Below, one piece after another: positions 38,947 through 50,705 of a DNA stretch of 64,000 nt. The stretch covers positions 68,204,437 through 68,268,436 of the forward strand of contig NC_134951.1 of assembly GCF_965638725.1 (NCBI RefSeq), written 5' to 3'. Both the position numbers and the translations under genes were made by a program. Source of the stretch: Aptenodytes patagonicus. Lineage: Eukaryota > Chordata > Aves > Sphenisciformes > Spheniscidae. The notes beneath the pieces were generated by a model. That model had not been told where the DNA came from. It made no database searches and saw nothing but the letters and a program-made list of their open reading frames with translations. Position 1 is the stretch's first letter, and every line of letters starts with the position of its first letter.

Positions 38947-39922
38947 TCACCTAGGAGTGTGTAATTGCACATGCTCAATCAAAGCATTTTTGCAGGCATC
39001 AAAGGCTTCTTGTTGTTGCTTGGTCCACTGCCAAACAGCCTTCTTCCTAGTTAATGTCTGCAGAGGGCGCATTAATACTGCCAGATGTGGGATAAAAGTT
39101 CTCCAATACCCTGAAAGTCCCAAGAAGGTCTGTAGCTCTTTTACATGTGGTTGGTACAGGAAATTGCTGGACTGTTTGCTGTACCTTATTTGGTATTTCT
39201 CTAATCTGTCCATGCCAAACTATTCCTCGCTAGGGCCCTGTATTTTCTTTGGATTAGTTGCCCAGCCTTGGTCCTATGAATGTGCTTTCAGCGATTCGGC
39301 AGCTACTTCAATTTCTTGCTGTGACTCTGGCATAATCAATAGATCATCAATATAACAGTAACCAGTATCGGTACCTGGCCATAGTGCTACATCAGCTGCT
39401 ACCATTTGGTGGCAAATGGAGGGACTGTGTTTGTATCCCTGAGGCAATACTTGGAAAGTGTATTGCTTGTGTTGCCAGGTAAAGGCAAACTGGTCTTGGC
39501 TTTCTGAAGCAAAGGCTATTGAAAAGAAAGCATTAGCAAGATCTATCATCACCTTCCAGAGCTGTAAATTTTTGCTAATTTTTTTCTATAAGAGTAACCA
39601 CATCTGGTACCATAACTGCAAGTGGGGGGGTGACTGCATGCACTTCTCTGTAATCTACAGTCATTCTCCAAGTGCCATCTGGTTTTCCAACAAGTCAAAT
39701 AGGATTACTAAAAGCAGTCATGGTTTCCTTAACGATTCCCACTTGTTGAAGTGCCTGAATGGTTTGAGTAATTTCCTCCTCCCCCTCGGAATATGATATT
39801 GTTTTACAGTTACCACCTTGGCAGGCACGGGCAGCACAACAGGATCCCACTTTGGGAATCCACGCAAGATGGTTATAGATCAAATAGCGAATCCCGCTTG
39901 CAAAGTCCCGAAGCAGAAGCAA
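38947..39922 (-). pseudogene. pol: Reverse transcriptase remnant
   Basis: Fingers: EEEITQTIQALQQVGIV and FSNPI (39695-39922). Next is a region with PDGTWRMTVDYR broken by two in-frame stops and a frameshift between 39553 and 39694. Palm: DLANAFFSIAFASES, LPQGYKHSPSICHQM and the catalytic YIDD at 39343-39354 (frame 39274-39552). Thumb/connection: LGLSGYWRTFIPHLA and WQWTKQQQEAFDACKNALIEH (38947-39213). It would copy viral RNA into DNA, but the breaks leave no continuous product. The catalytic aspartates themselves survive. Confidence 0.88.
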
Positions 39923-40190
39923 CCATTTAAAGTTACAACTGTTCGTCCTGCCAACACATCAATACCCAAAATATATTCTTTAATTGTGGCAATTAACACC
40001 GTCATGGTAAATGGAGTGCCATTTCCTATTGTTAAGGTAACCTTAGCTTGGGGGGCAGGGGTTGGATTTCCCCCTAATCCACGGATCTGTGATGTGGCTT
40101 CTTTATTATTAATATTACTGTGTAATACAGTAACTTCAGCTTCAGTATCCACCAGAGCTAACACATGTAAAATACCCCCAGACCACCACT
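39880..40190 (-). pseudogene. pro: Retroviral protease remnant
   Basis: The aspartic protease core is visible as LALVDTEAEVTVL, with ILGIDVLAG near the end of the fold. The catalytic triplet D-T-G is changed to D-T-E (codons at 40138-40149), which would abolish activity. The frame runs on toward the RT, as in elements where pro and pol are one product. The rest of the fold spacing is normal, so the glycine change may be late decay. Confidence 0.75.
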
Positions 40191-40225
40191 TTATAGTGAA
40201 AGGAACATAGGGGTGTCAGTCCCCC

Positions 40226-41838
40226 TCACGGTAAGAGGCTACAGTGGCGGCAATCTGGGGGGACCTGCCAAACCTTCATTTCTGCTGTTTTGACATTTGC
40301 CAGGTAGTGCCTTGCTTTGAGGTGGCAGGCGGTGCGGATGGCGGGCACAGAGCTGGCAGCGGGGCCGGGGGCAGTCAGCTTTTTTGCATAGGCGCTAACT
40401 TTTGCCATCAGTGAAACATTTCTGATGTTGTGATCCCATTTATTTCTGATTGTGGGACAACGGCTTGTAAAAGATCATTCCACATTTGTTTCCTTGTCAC
40501 CTGTGATGTAACTCCTTTCGGTTTTGCCAGCTTTCCTTTATCTACCACCCGCACACATAGTCCTAAAGTTACAGCCCCCATTTCCCTCAAGGTATTTGCT
40601 AGGGCGCCTACATTACCAGGCATTTGTGACTACTGGTATAATCAAGGGTTTTAGTGAGGCAGGTACTCCTCTCAAAAGCTGCATTTTGATAATTCTCGTT
40701 ACTGCTACGTTGTCCAGATTGGATCCCATAATCAACGCAAGAGCCATCCCCATCTGCTGCACTAAATTAATACCCTCCTCCATTGTACACCAGTTTCTGA
40801 GGGACAACACTAATTCGACAGGTTCAGCATATGCTGTTAAAACTGCTGCACACAACCACTGATATAGGGTAGGTGCAATAATATCTTGCCTATCAGGATT
40901 TCTGATATTTTGCAACTGAGCGTATCCTTGTTGTATCTGACCATCACTGGCTATAGGGCTTAATAAATGTTTTTTACCCATTAATAAATGGATAGACGCA
41001 GATCCACTATCCCAAGCTCACAAAATCCATGCCAGTATGCCCTCCCTACTCTTTTGCTGATAGATCTCTAAAAATTCCCTTAACTCTTTCGGGGTGTAAG
41101 TACGCGTGACCTGCACTCCACCATCTGCTTGTTCCTGCTGCCCCTTCATTTGTATGGGGGGTCGCGCTTCTACCACTTCCCTGCCTTCTAAATCCGACTC
41201 GAACTCAACCTCGGAGTCCAAGGATTCACTCCAGATATTTCCATCCCATTCCTTGGGATCCCAGAAAGGTTTTGTGGTGAGAGCACGAACTTAGGAAATC
41301 GAAACCTTACTTTTTCCATATCTGTCCCTTCGTTTATTAGCAATATGTGCTACCGACTGCTCTACAGTACCTTGCAGCGCATGGCACCGCTCTGCTTGAG
41401 TAGTAATCACTTCTTGCGCGATTGCCTTTGCATCTTGTAAAGTCCCGACTTCCCTTTCCAACTCTCTCATTTTACTCTGTAATGCTACAACTTCACAATC
41501 AAGAGCTTTAAGACCATGTCCTGATTTTGGCTGGGATAGAGTTAATTTTCTTCCTAGTAGCTGGTACAGTGCCGGTAACTAATAACCATCCCAATCTCCC
41601 CGCTAACTTGCGAGAAGACTCCAATGCCGCTTTCCATGGCAACCTGCGCATAGCTGTTTCAGTTGTCTGGGGGGTAACCACCGCCCAGTCATCTATTTCA
41701 GGCCATGCTTCTGGCAGAGCCCATGTAGCCAGGAAAGTGGCCACAGGGGTCCAGCACTCAGTACCGGGCCATCCTGGAATACAGGGAGTCACCGTCGTGG
41801 CCTCCCCAGTCCCCAACTTTTTTTGCCAGCCAGGGCAT
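40226..41838 (-). pseudogene. gag: Retroviral gag remnant
   Basis: ATG at 41838 lies 13 bases after the primer site and opens MPWLAKKVG. A seven-A run near 41820 marks a frame change, after which the reading continues in another frame to about 41575. A foreign 57-bp LTR fragment interrupts it at 41517-41573. Next comes a charged, heptad-like stretch (about 41300-41515; MRELEREVGTLQDAK) typical of a Gag coiled coil. Then follow an acidic linker with YTPKELREFLEIYQQK, a frameshift near 41010, and a capsid-like part (40613-40981 and 40408-40623). The zinc-knuckle region near 40226-40400 is not clearly preserved. Gag would form the virion core; this copy cannot make a full product. Confidence 0.7.
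41517..41573 (+). mobile_element. 57-bp fragment of the TGTCCTGG LTR family inside gag
   Basis: TGTCCTGATTTTGGCTGGGA onward through GTAGCTGGTACAGTGC matches the first 57 bases of the LTRs at 8850 and 20012, in + orientation and so antisense to the provirus. It stops abruptly at GTGC and provirus sequence resumes. The 5' end of the family is intact to the first base. No other part of that LTR is nearby. On the - strand it reads through, adding about 20 LTR-derived codons to the upstream gag frame before a stop. Confidence 0.85.
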
Positions 41839-41850
41839 GGCTATTCCTGG

Positions 41851-41868
41851 ATCCTGCCGACTATGCCA
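41851..41868 (-). other. Primer binding site, tRNA-Ser type
   Basis: On the - strand TGGCATAGTCGGCAGGAT follows the LTR directly. It equals the complement of the 3' end of vertebrate tRNA-Ser (including CCA) at 17 of 18 positions, by my memory of that tRNA. The one difference is G to A in a CG, a typical CpG decay. It tells which host tRNA primed reverse transcription and links the element to ERV-S-like viruses. Confidence 0.75.
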
Positions 41869-41871
41869 AAA

Positions 41872-42261
41872 TGTGTGAGTCAGCACAGGCAGGACGCAGG
41901 AACAACCACAAAACCACGGACGAAATGCAAAGAGTAAATTTATTTTCGTTACCTCACCAACCGGGGGATCCCCAAAGCAGCACCCAGGCAGAGGCACACA
42001 AGCGGGGACACAGGCACCGCGGAGCTCGGTCCATGCTAGAGGATCGCCGAGCCTGCTGTTTTTGCCCGTTTATCAGGGATTTGCGCAGGCGTAGTTTACC
42101 ACTGTGCTTTGATCCTTTTCACAGCAGGGCAGGAATCTCAAGCATGTCCGATAGGGTGCCTCTAAGTCTATCACAGGCCTATGTTATCTAAACACAGATG
42201 TTCTCCTTGTCAAACACACAAGGCTAAACAACAATTAGTATGATATGTGTGTTTTTCTACA
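41872..42261 (-). repeat. 5' LTR of the retrovirus
   Basis: About 390 bases on the - strand, starting TGTAGAAAAACAC and ending CACACA four bases before the primer binding site. AATAAA lies at 41939-41944 on the - strand, placing R and U5 to its left. A TATA-like GATAAACG is near 42067. It is unlike the TGTCCTGG family in this window. No second copy was found, so its borders rest on the TG...CA ends and the primer site. Confidence 0.7.
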
Positions 42262-45200
42262 CCCCAGCTGCAGGTCACTTGAGCGTGTTTATAAACCTCC
42301 TCGCCAATCTTCCGTTATTATCCCACATTCCTTGTTCATAGATCACAATAAAAACATTGTGCCAACAGGAGCTAGGGAGGGGAAGAAAAAAACTTGAGTA
42401 CTTAGCAAACATGAAGGAAACAAACTGAATTCCAGATTCCAGTATCTTCTCAGAGTTATAGACTGCTGAAAAGTGCAATTGAAGACTACCAGGGAAAACG
42501 TAGATCTTTGTTGTTTTCAAGTGTTCCCAGTTAGGCCCCATTTGATGGAATTCTACTTTTCCAGGTAGCATCTCTCAGGACATCAAGTTCTTGAGAAATG
42601 CAAATCAAGATGTGCGGCCATTTATCTTACCAGTTTGTTCATTGAAAAGATGTTTAATACAGGCTGTCTTTTGTCCCAGGGCCACCTCTCTTCACAGATA
42701 TTTAGGAGACCCAAACATTTGCAGGTGAAGAGAACACAGTAAAATAGACTGTAGGCAACAGCCTTGCAAGGTGTAGGCTAACAGGCTATAGCAGAGGCTC
42801 CCAGACTGGGCACAAACCACAACTTGTTGTTGGGCGCTGACAGCAGAGACACTGCCCATCATGGTTGGAAGTGCACACTGTAAGTACCTGTCCATACTGT
42901 TATCGCTGAAGTGGTGTCACTGCTGTCTGTAGCTGTCTGCAGTCCTTCCATGGGTGCGAGGACAAGGTGGGATGGCTAAGGACACAGAGCCGAGCTTCTA
43001 GTTTGTGGGAGCTGGGTGTGAAACGGGATGGTGAGCAAGAACCTGGAGGTCAGGGTCAGTCTCTGGGGTTCTGGTGGAGGAATATGACAAGAAGGCACGT
43101 GGGATTGTGACTGAGGAAAGCAGACATGCTAAGAGAGGGGAAAGGTAGTGGAGTCAAAGGGTTGGCAAGTCATCTTAGAAGAGGTGAGAGAAATGTAACT
43201 GCAGGAAACTCTCCTCTGAATCCACAGTCTAGCAAACAAAAAGGTTTCAGCTGTTGATAATAACTGAAGAGCCAACAGGGCTGGAGGCCCCAGTGCCATC
43301 ATGTACGCACGTGGACTGGCACAAAAGCAGGAGTTGCTGCCACTGATGGCATTTTCCCAGACAGATGAACTTTGGGAGTCTATGGTGTACAGACTAGGGC
43401 ATAAAGGACAATCAAGCTTAGACTCCCTTCGTATTTAATATTCCTGGCAGGCCTTCAGAAGATATACCACTATCACAAAGAAGTCTTGATGCTAGCAAGA
43501 TGTTTGAAGCAGGATGAGGAAATACCTGTTGAAAGAATACTGCTGACTAAGGCAGTCTACATAAATTAATAGATGACATGAGACGTGGCTCAGCCAAAGA
43601 AGGAAAAGTCCAACAAACAAGAGTAACAACCAGAATGACTTTTGAGAAAGACAGTTTCAGTTTATTGTCAAGATACTTTCTTCCCTCTTTTCTCAGCAAG
43701 CATTTTAGATAACTTCTAACATGGACTAACAGTTTCTCTCCTAGGATGACGCTGTGATTTCCCAGACACTGGTGATCATTTGGGAGAGACCATGTTTGTG
43801 GCACAGAAAGTAATTTTTTAGTTTCTTTGTCCCCAAAATCCAGACTGGCTCTACAGAGGTTGTCACATCATGCAAGAAACTCATCCCATGAAGTATATGG
43901 CCAATTTGTTGCATAGTCAGCCCTGGGCTTCAGAGCTGCCCTTCAGAAAAAGCTTTTATTTTACACAAACTCGCTTGCCTAGGGTTGTGCTTAACAGCCT
44001 AGAAACAAAGTAGTGCTGGTGATTTTTTAATCTCAGAGAAACAACCTATCAACTACTTTTCATGTCCCCACATGCCACAATCCTCACTTTGAGAAGTTTT
44101 GGAAATAGCTGCATCAGTAAATGGAGAAAAACAGTCTTATCAGTGTTCCACATTGGAATAAATAAAGGGCTACCCTCTTGAATATTACGTTGAGGTACAC
44201 TTTTTTCCCTGTATATCACATCACAGAGACCTTTCTGTAGAATTTAAGTTTGGGTGATCCTGGATTACAGACTTTTGCCCTAAAAGATGAAGTGTGCTGT
44301 GTATGGCTCGTCTATGCCAGGCTCATCTGGGATCGCCAGTGGTTTGGTAGTGCATGTCATGTCCATGGCTTGCAAGTGGATATGAGCAACCCCAGAGCCA
44401 CACTTTGACTTCTGTGAAACTGCATGACCTCTGCTCCCAGCTACGTGCTCCCTGGTGCACACGGTTTTGTTGTCTTAAGACCTCCTTTCTGAAATGTACT
44501 TTTGCTTTCTATTAGGACTCTATAAAAAGGTAAATATATTAAAATCACTCCCTAGTTTGTGACTGCTGTACCAACTATATAAATCTGGGCTTTGCTTTTT
44601 TTTAATCCTTTTGACTGCACTGCAGCTCCCAGTTAGCACAGTAATTTACAACAATCACTATTTTTCAGGCAGCGCGTTACAACATCCCGATTAAGGAGAG
44701 AAGGATGGGACTGTCTTTCAGACTCTGCTAGGGCAGCTTCTCAACTGGTGATGCTGCACCGGGCGCTGAAAGCTCTTGTCACTGTAATGCTCTTTCACCG
44801 GTTTTAAACTGGCCTAGAAATCAATTTACTTTTCCCAAATGAAATTACTAGCTACGTTTCTAACACTCTTTTCACACTGGGTTGCGGAAAAATGGACACA
44901 GAAATTCCTGCCTTTGGGAGCTAACAGTGTATATTTGACTGACTTTTAAAGAAGACATTAGTTTACTACTGAGATGTACAAGAAGAACATGGGATTTAAG
45001 CAGTTCTTAAATACTGCTACTGTGGAAGTATTCTTCTTCAGATGGCAGATAGGACATTTTATTTCCTGTATTGTTTGTTGCCAGATTTTATCTAATCATT
45101 TTTGTAATTTATATCTTTTTTTTTTCCCCACAAATTAGTTTTTACCGTCTAAACACAGAACTTAACGTTACTATTTTTTCAAGAGGTAGTGGATATGCAG

Positions 45201-47115
45201 AAACTTCTGCAACCTCCATGTCCTGACAGATTTTTACTTTTTTTGTTCCTTCAGTAGCTAGAATTTCTGTTTTTATACTGAAGGCTGGTGCACAAATAGA
45301 GCAGTATACTACAGACAGAAGCAACTCATGTACATTGGGATTGGCCTTTCTCTCTTCTGCATATACCCCCACATTTGGATTCACTATTAACAGACAATTT
45401 CCTACTAAAAATCAATGACATTTTGCATTAGCATTGTTGGGAGAAGAACTGATTGGCCCTTAAAAGGTTGGTTGCGCATTATGTGAAGGAACCTAACTGC
45501 AAAGAGCTAAATTTGCAACATAAAATGCACTCATTCTGCTGGGGAAGCACTATCAAGGCTTTTAGCCAGTCTTTCAGAACAATATATGACATAGCACTTC
45601 TTTATCAAACACCTCTGTATTTTACTCTGTTGAGTGTTTATTAATTTACACCACTATAGCCAGTCACGATCCAGTACTGAATACCTGCAAGATTTTAATG
45701 CTGCGCTCTGAAGTTGATAACACCTCTTTAGAACCAAGAAAATGATCAATTTTATGTCAGAAGACTTTTCCAGTCTTAACCATGAAAGAAATAACTTCTG
45801 AAAATTAGTCAGGAAATAAAGTATAAGGGGGGGACTCAGAAAGCTGGTATAATGTACTTTGTACATTATATAGCTAATGTAGTTTGTAGCTTCGTGTTCT
45901 TTTTTGTGAGTACTGAAATTATTTTAAATAGATAAAACGATTCCTCATTGCCACTAAATTTTTTTAACACTTTGCTTTATTGTTGATGTCCATCCTTTTA
46001 ATCTTCTCTTATAGAAGCAAACAATGCATCATTTTGAACCACTTAAATATACTATAGCAACAGCGTTGTTGGAGCAGTGACTGCTGCTAAAAATGGCCTT
46101 TCCAGAACTTTGTGGGATCCAAACAATACCTGACAAGGTATCCTTGCTTGCAATATTATGAAGACATTTATCCCTGTGCTGCATGCACAAGTGGCCTCTC
46201 TTTGCTCCAGGGAATGACTGAAGGTTTAACAAGTTACCAGAACACAGTGTCTGGAGAGCTGTAAGCCAGTCCATAGGAATCACTGGACGCAGGGTTGTTG
46301 GTAGAAGTTAGGCAGGATGAATCTGAGCTTTAATCTTCCTGATCCCATATTCTTTCCAGATGTCAGGCACGGCTTTTCTGTAGAGAACCCTTCCAAGAGT
46401 TGTGCTCGAGCCTGGAGCCGCCTGCCCAGTGCTGCCTGACGTCTCCTAGAGCATTCCTCGCTTCAGCCTGTTACTGCTTTTCTAAGCTCACAGAATTTTG
46501 CTCTTTTTCCTCTTCTAAAATGTTTTTTTTTCATGTTTGACTGACTTCGGCCTTCTATACCCTTTGAATTGTGAAGAAACTCATAGGCTAAAGTTTTTCT
46601 TTCCCCTTGCTGTGACTATCCCATTGTTCCTTTGCCTTTTTCTCTCTTCTGTACTTGCTGAAGCTTCTTTATCTTCAAGAATCTGCATTAGCCTGCCCGC
46701 CTCGTACCTTACTGTCGTTCTGTGCATTCACAGTACTTCTCCTCAGTAATCTCCCTGCTTCACCTTTTCTGCCATTATTCTGTGCCTTCTTTCAGGCCAA
46801 GCCTTATGCATGAACCAGCGTCCAGTCCTGGTTCCTCAAAACCCCGTCTTCATCAAATCCACTTCTTTCCCAATTCTTTTAACTGATTTCCAGTTAAAAA
46901 CCTCCTCTCACCAAGCTATTGCTCCTTGCATAACCATCCTTCGTTTAAATTAAGATAATAAATTCTCCTCTGTCCAGTATATAAACAGCGAAGGCTTGTA
47001 GATGCCACAGAGCCTTATGAATGTATTAACGTACTAACTGCAGGGCTCTAATTCTAAGGGGGGGACCGGGGCTGCCTACGTCTGACAGCAGTAACAACGA
47101 ACTTTGAACATAAAC
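42262..47115. other. Intergenic, no gene recognised
   Basis: Neither strand shows a recognisable exon. HEBP2 (SOUL heme-binding family) is expected between these neighbours in mammals; I looked for its conserved core and found none. The region is AT-rich with scattered short frames. Confidence 0.5.
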
Positions 47116-47270
47116 TGGTGGAGTCCCCATCCCTGGAGGTATTTAAAAGACGAGTAGATGCGGCACTTAGGGACATGGTTTAGTGGACATGGTGGTGTTG
47201 GGTTGACGGTTGGACTCGATGATCTTGGAGGTCTTTTCCAACCTCAATGATTCTATGATTCTATGATTCT
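47116..47270 (+). mobile_element. CR1 LINE 3' end with octamer tail
   Basis: TGGTGGAGTCCCCATCCCTG leads into GGAGGTATTTAAAAG, then GGTTGGACTCGATGATCTTGG and CTTTTCCAACC, ending in three units of the ATTCTATG octamer. This is the classic avian CR1 3' UTR in forward orientation, about 155 bases of a 5'-truncated copy. Confidence 0.93.
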
Positions 47271-49150
47271 AAACGAAGGAAGCATAGGATGAGTTAATAC
47301 AAGTGAAATTTAGGCAAAGAGTGAAGTTTAAAACCAATCCTAATAAAAGGAAAACCAGAAATTAATCTCATATCTAGTTTCAGTAATGATTCTTGCTTTA
47401 GAGGCAAACTGTAAACCAACTCTAAACTCTGAACAAGCCCTGTAACAGTATGCTTCATTAAGCATCAGGATGACAACTGTCTCCTTTTTCTCTTTAGCAT
47501 GGCCAAAGTTTGTGTATTTTTCCTCCTCTCCTACTGCTCTGGATGTCTTTAGCAGAGGTTTGCTAAACTTAATCTATACTTGTTGACCAATAAAGCCACA
47601 ATTGCAAATCCTCCCTACGGAGGAAGCTTAGAATGGAAGAAAGTAACTTTGAAGTTGGATACGTGACAGAAAATTAAGCATGTTTTCCTTAGCATAATTA
47701 CATACACGCCAAAGTTGTTGCCAGTACAGAAAACACAGCCTAAAGCTGTCATGCTCCTAAGGTTTTGCAGCGGAAACTTGGGCCAAGGACTGTATTGCTG
47801 AGAAAACTGAGCTACTAACCAATTCTGCATGCTGCTACAGGGGATGATGGCAGCGGGGAGATGACATGGTGATATCTCCGTAAGAAAGTTACATCAGTTG
47901 CCTAAATAAATATAATTGTAAGCACTATTAAACATATTTCAGCACATTTAATGTCTTTCACTACATCTTATACTGTGTAAAATGTAGTCATGTAACAACA
48001 TCAGTAGGGCTACATAAACACTGCCTTCTGCACACTAGCCAAAACCTGAGCCTCAACCCAAACCCGCACCAAATGTGGGTTTTAGATGAGCATCAAGGCT
48101 ACCTGTGGCCAGAGAAGAAATTCAGCCCATGCTACCGTTAAGTTTAATCTCACCTACCTGCATTTGAGAAGATGCTGTGCATATAAACCGTGACTTTTTC
48201 TTGGAAGAGTTCCCCACATAGCCTATAGAAATGACTGGCAGCATCAGCTGGCCAGCATGAGGGAAACAAGCTGGCTAGGCTCCCGCCTTCAGGCACTTCA
48301 TGTGAAATGCTGCAAAGTACTGCAGAAGTTGCAGACAGCAGAATTCTAATTTTCTCCAATGCTGCAATTTTTCACTTAGATGATTTCTCCATTTGTAAAC
48401 AATAAAACAAAGCCCAAGTATTTTCCTGTCAGGATGGTGGCATGAGGATGAGTTAGCATTTACATATAGCTTTGAAAGGGTCAGTACCTGCTGTGAAAAG
48501 GACACAGCGCTCTACGTTTCATGTGATCAGCTCTGGGAGAAACACCAAAGCAACACTCATGAGACATTTAGAAGCTGCAGAATGTTTTGCACTATTTCTT
48601 TGCAACAGTATGTAGTTCAGATCGATATTAATAATACCTGAAACGATCTACTTTATCCAATTAGGTTTTCATTTAATTAAAAAAATCCAATGGTTCTTTA
48701 AAGGTATTTAGCACGCAAAAATGGTAGAAAGTTTGCTGTGCACCGGTTAATCCCACCCTTGTTCCAGTGAGTGCAGCTGGATTCACCTTCTCCACTTCAT
48801 TTCACTTCTCGCTCACTCTGCTTATAATCTGGTTCTCCAAGAATTTTAGTTTTCTGGGACAGGTTGCAAGTAAGAGAGAAGTAGTAGAAACACTCACAAA
48901 TGATACTGGAAAAAGCTTAGGATTATTTCAATTTTTTTTAGTCTCAGCATTGAGATGCCAAAATGGGATGGATATGTAAGTACGCTTTAGTTGTCTCTAA
49001 AGTGAATTAGTAAATTTCGCAATGAAAACTGGAGATCAGTAGCTGGATGCATGGTTTATGGCATTCAGTGGGTTGCCATACGCTGCGGGACACATCTTTT
49101 GAAGGAGATTTTAATCAACTCAAAAGACAATATGGCAACTGGCAGCCTTT
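47271..49150. other. Intergenic, no gene recognised
   Basis: No coding exon, RNA gene or repeat family was recognised. It lies beyond the probable poly(A) sites of NHSL1. Part of it may still be 3' UTR if the transcript is longer than proposed. Confidence 0.5.
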
Positions 49151-50705
49151 TTCTTTATTGAAGCAAAGTCACAGCATTTTCATCACTATTCCCCTCTTGG
49201 GAAGAGTTAAACGAAGGCCCCTGAAATTTACATTACTAACAAGTAAAGGATTGAAGAAAGAGATTACGAGCATATTTCTCTAAAATAAATAATCTACAAA
49301 GAGTGCTTTTTCTTCTTAAAAGCAATCTAAAAACGTATAAATTCTACTGTAGGGAGATCAAAAGATATTTTAACAACTTTCAATATTTACAAACAATACA
49401 AAAACTGCACACGCCATCAAACGATGCAAAATTCTTCTCAAAAATTAAAAGCTTCACTCCTACTAAGAACCAAAAACTCCAGCCAATATTTCAGTTTTAA
49501 TTAATGGTCTTCTTTACAATTGGAAAACTGTTAAATGTTTTTATTATCTGTAAAATATACAATAAAAACGAACCTCACTAAATTATTAAGGTTAAAAAAG
49601 AAGAGCAATACTGCAGGCAAATCAAAAAGGAAAGTAACTGTAACTTATTCTTTGGTAACCAAAAGTTAGCAAGTATCTGTATTTCAAGTGATGAAAAGTA
49701 ATAATCTTCCCATTTTGACAAAGGGAAGAAAGACTTCTGGCAAAACACAACTCCCAAGTTTCAATTTTGAAAGACAGGCTCCACCTACAGCTCTGTAGTG
49801 CAAGTTCTCAAAGTCAAATTTTGCTTTCTAATTCAGAAACGTAACCCTTCCAAACTCTGGCAGTACACTGCTTAATTCCTCTCCCACTTTTCTGTTGCCT
49901 GCTCGCATCCTGCCACATCCAGTTGTTCCAGCTCTCTAAGGGAATACTCTAGTCAAGGAAGCAATTCACTTGGAAATGAGTGTTTCACCAAGCGTATGTG
50001 TGTGGCTGCACAGCAGCTAGTAGCGTGTTATAAAACTCGGCTCCCTTTTCCACATTAACTATGTATTTCATTTTCCCTCAGGAAAGAAAAAAAAAAGTAC
50101 CCTGGACCGACTCATAACCTGGTGACCTAGTTGCTTTAGCAGGACACGCTTCATCTTAGACTGGGGCATACCCCAATAATAAGCCATGCAACCCCAACAC
50201 CAACCCTACTACCTTCTCATAGGTGAATGTGCCTCATCGTGCCTCCCTCTGCTTAACGAATGCACTACGCTGCACCAATACAATGCTTTTGAAGCACATG
50301 TCCAGCTTGTACCACAGAAGCCTTCCCATTCCTCTTTTTCAGGCTTATTCCTAAATTTTGCTTGCACAATTGCAGTCTCAAGAAAAAGAAAAACGTCACA
50401 CCCCTACAGGCTCTGAGAAAACTCCCCCCCGCCCCCCGCCCCCCCCCCCCAAGGACTTCTAAGGCTTTACACAAAAAAATTCAACTGTTAACTTTCTTTA
50501 AGCCACAGACCATTCATTCAAAGCAAGTCCTCCCCACCCCAACCCAACCATGCAGAACTATCGGTGCTTTAGCATTTAAACACACACATGCAGTTCATGG
50601 AATAAATGCTCAGCAAAGTAAACTTGTCCTGGTCTGGGCTTTCTTCTGGAATCTAGTCCTCTGTCATTTTCTAGACTAATATCCAATGCCTTTTGCCACT
50701 GCCTT
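49150..50705 (-). other. NHSL1: NHSL1 3' UTR (probable extent)
   Basis: This is noncoding sequence directly after the NHSL1 stop. On the - strand AATAAA signals occur at 49540-49545 and 49154-49159, giving UTRs of about 1.2 or 1.55 kb. A C-rich run (50424-50450 on the + strand, so G-rich in the RNA) lies about 260 bases after the stop. Which signal is used cannot be told from sequence alone. Confidence 0.45.
50424..50450. repeat. C-rich homopolymer run
   Basis: Runs of 7, 6 and 12 C separated by single G, in the predicted NHSL1 3' UTR. On the transcribed strand it is a G-rich run able in principle to fold as a quadruplex. Confidence 0.9.

Larger units (their letters stand above)
36400..42261 (-). 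mobile_element. Endogenous retrovirus, degraded, 3' LTR not found
   Basis: Read on the - strand this is a provirus in the order LTR, primer binding site, gag, pro, RT, RNase H, integrase, an unassigned frame and env. Each gene checked carries stops or frameshifts, so it is an old, non-functional copy. The tRNA-Ser-type primer site and the style of the RT (LPQGYKHSP, YIDD) suggest a class III-like (ERV-S/ERV-L-related) or basal class I element. The env transmembrane motif is of gammaretroviral type. The right border is the LTR start TGTAGAAAA at 42261. The left border is set where env similarity stops and is approximate. Confidence 0.88.
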
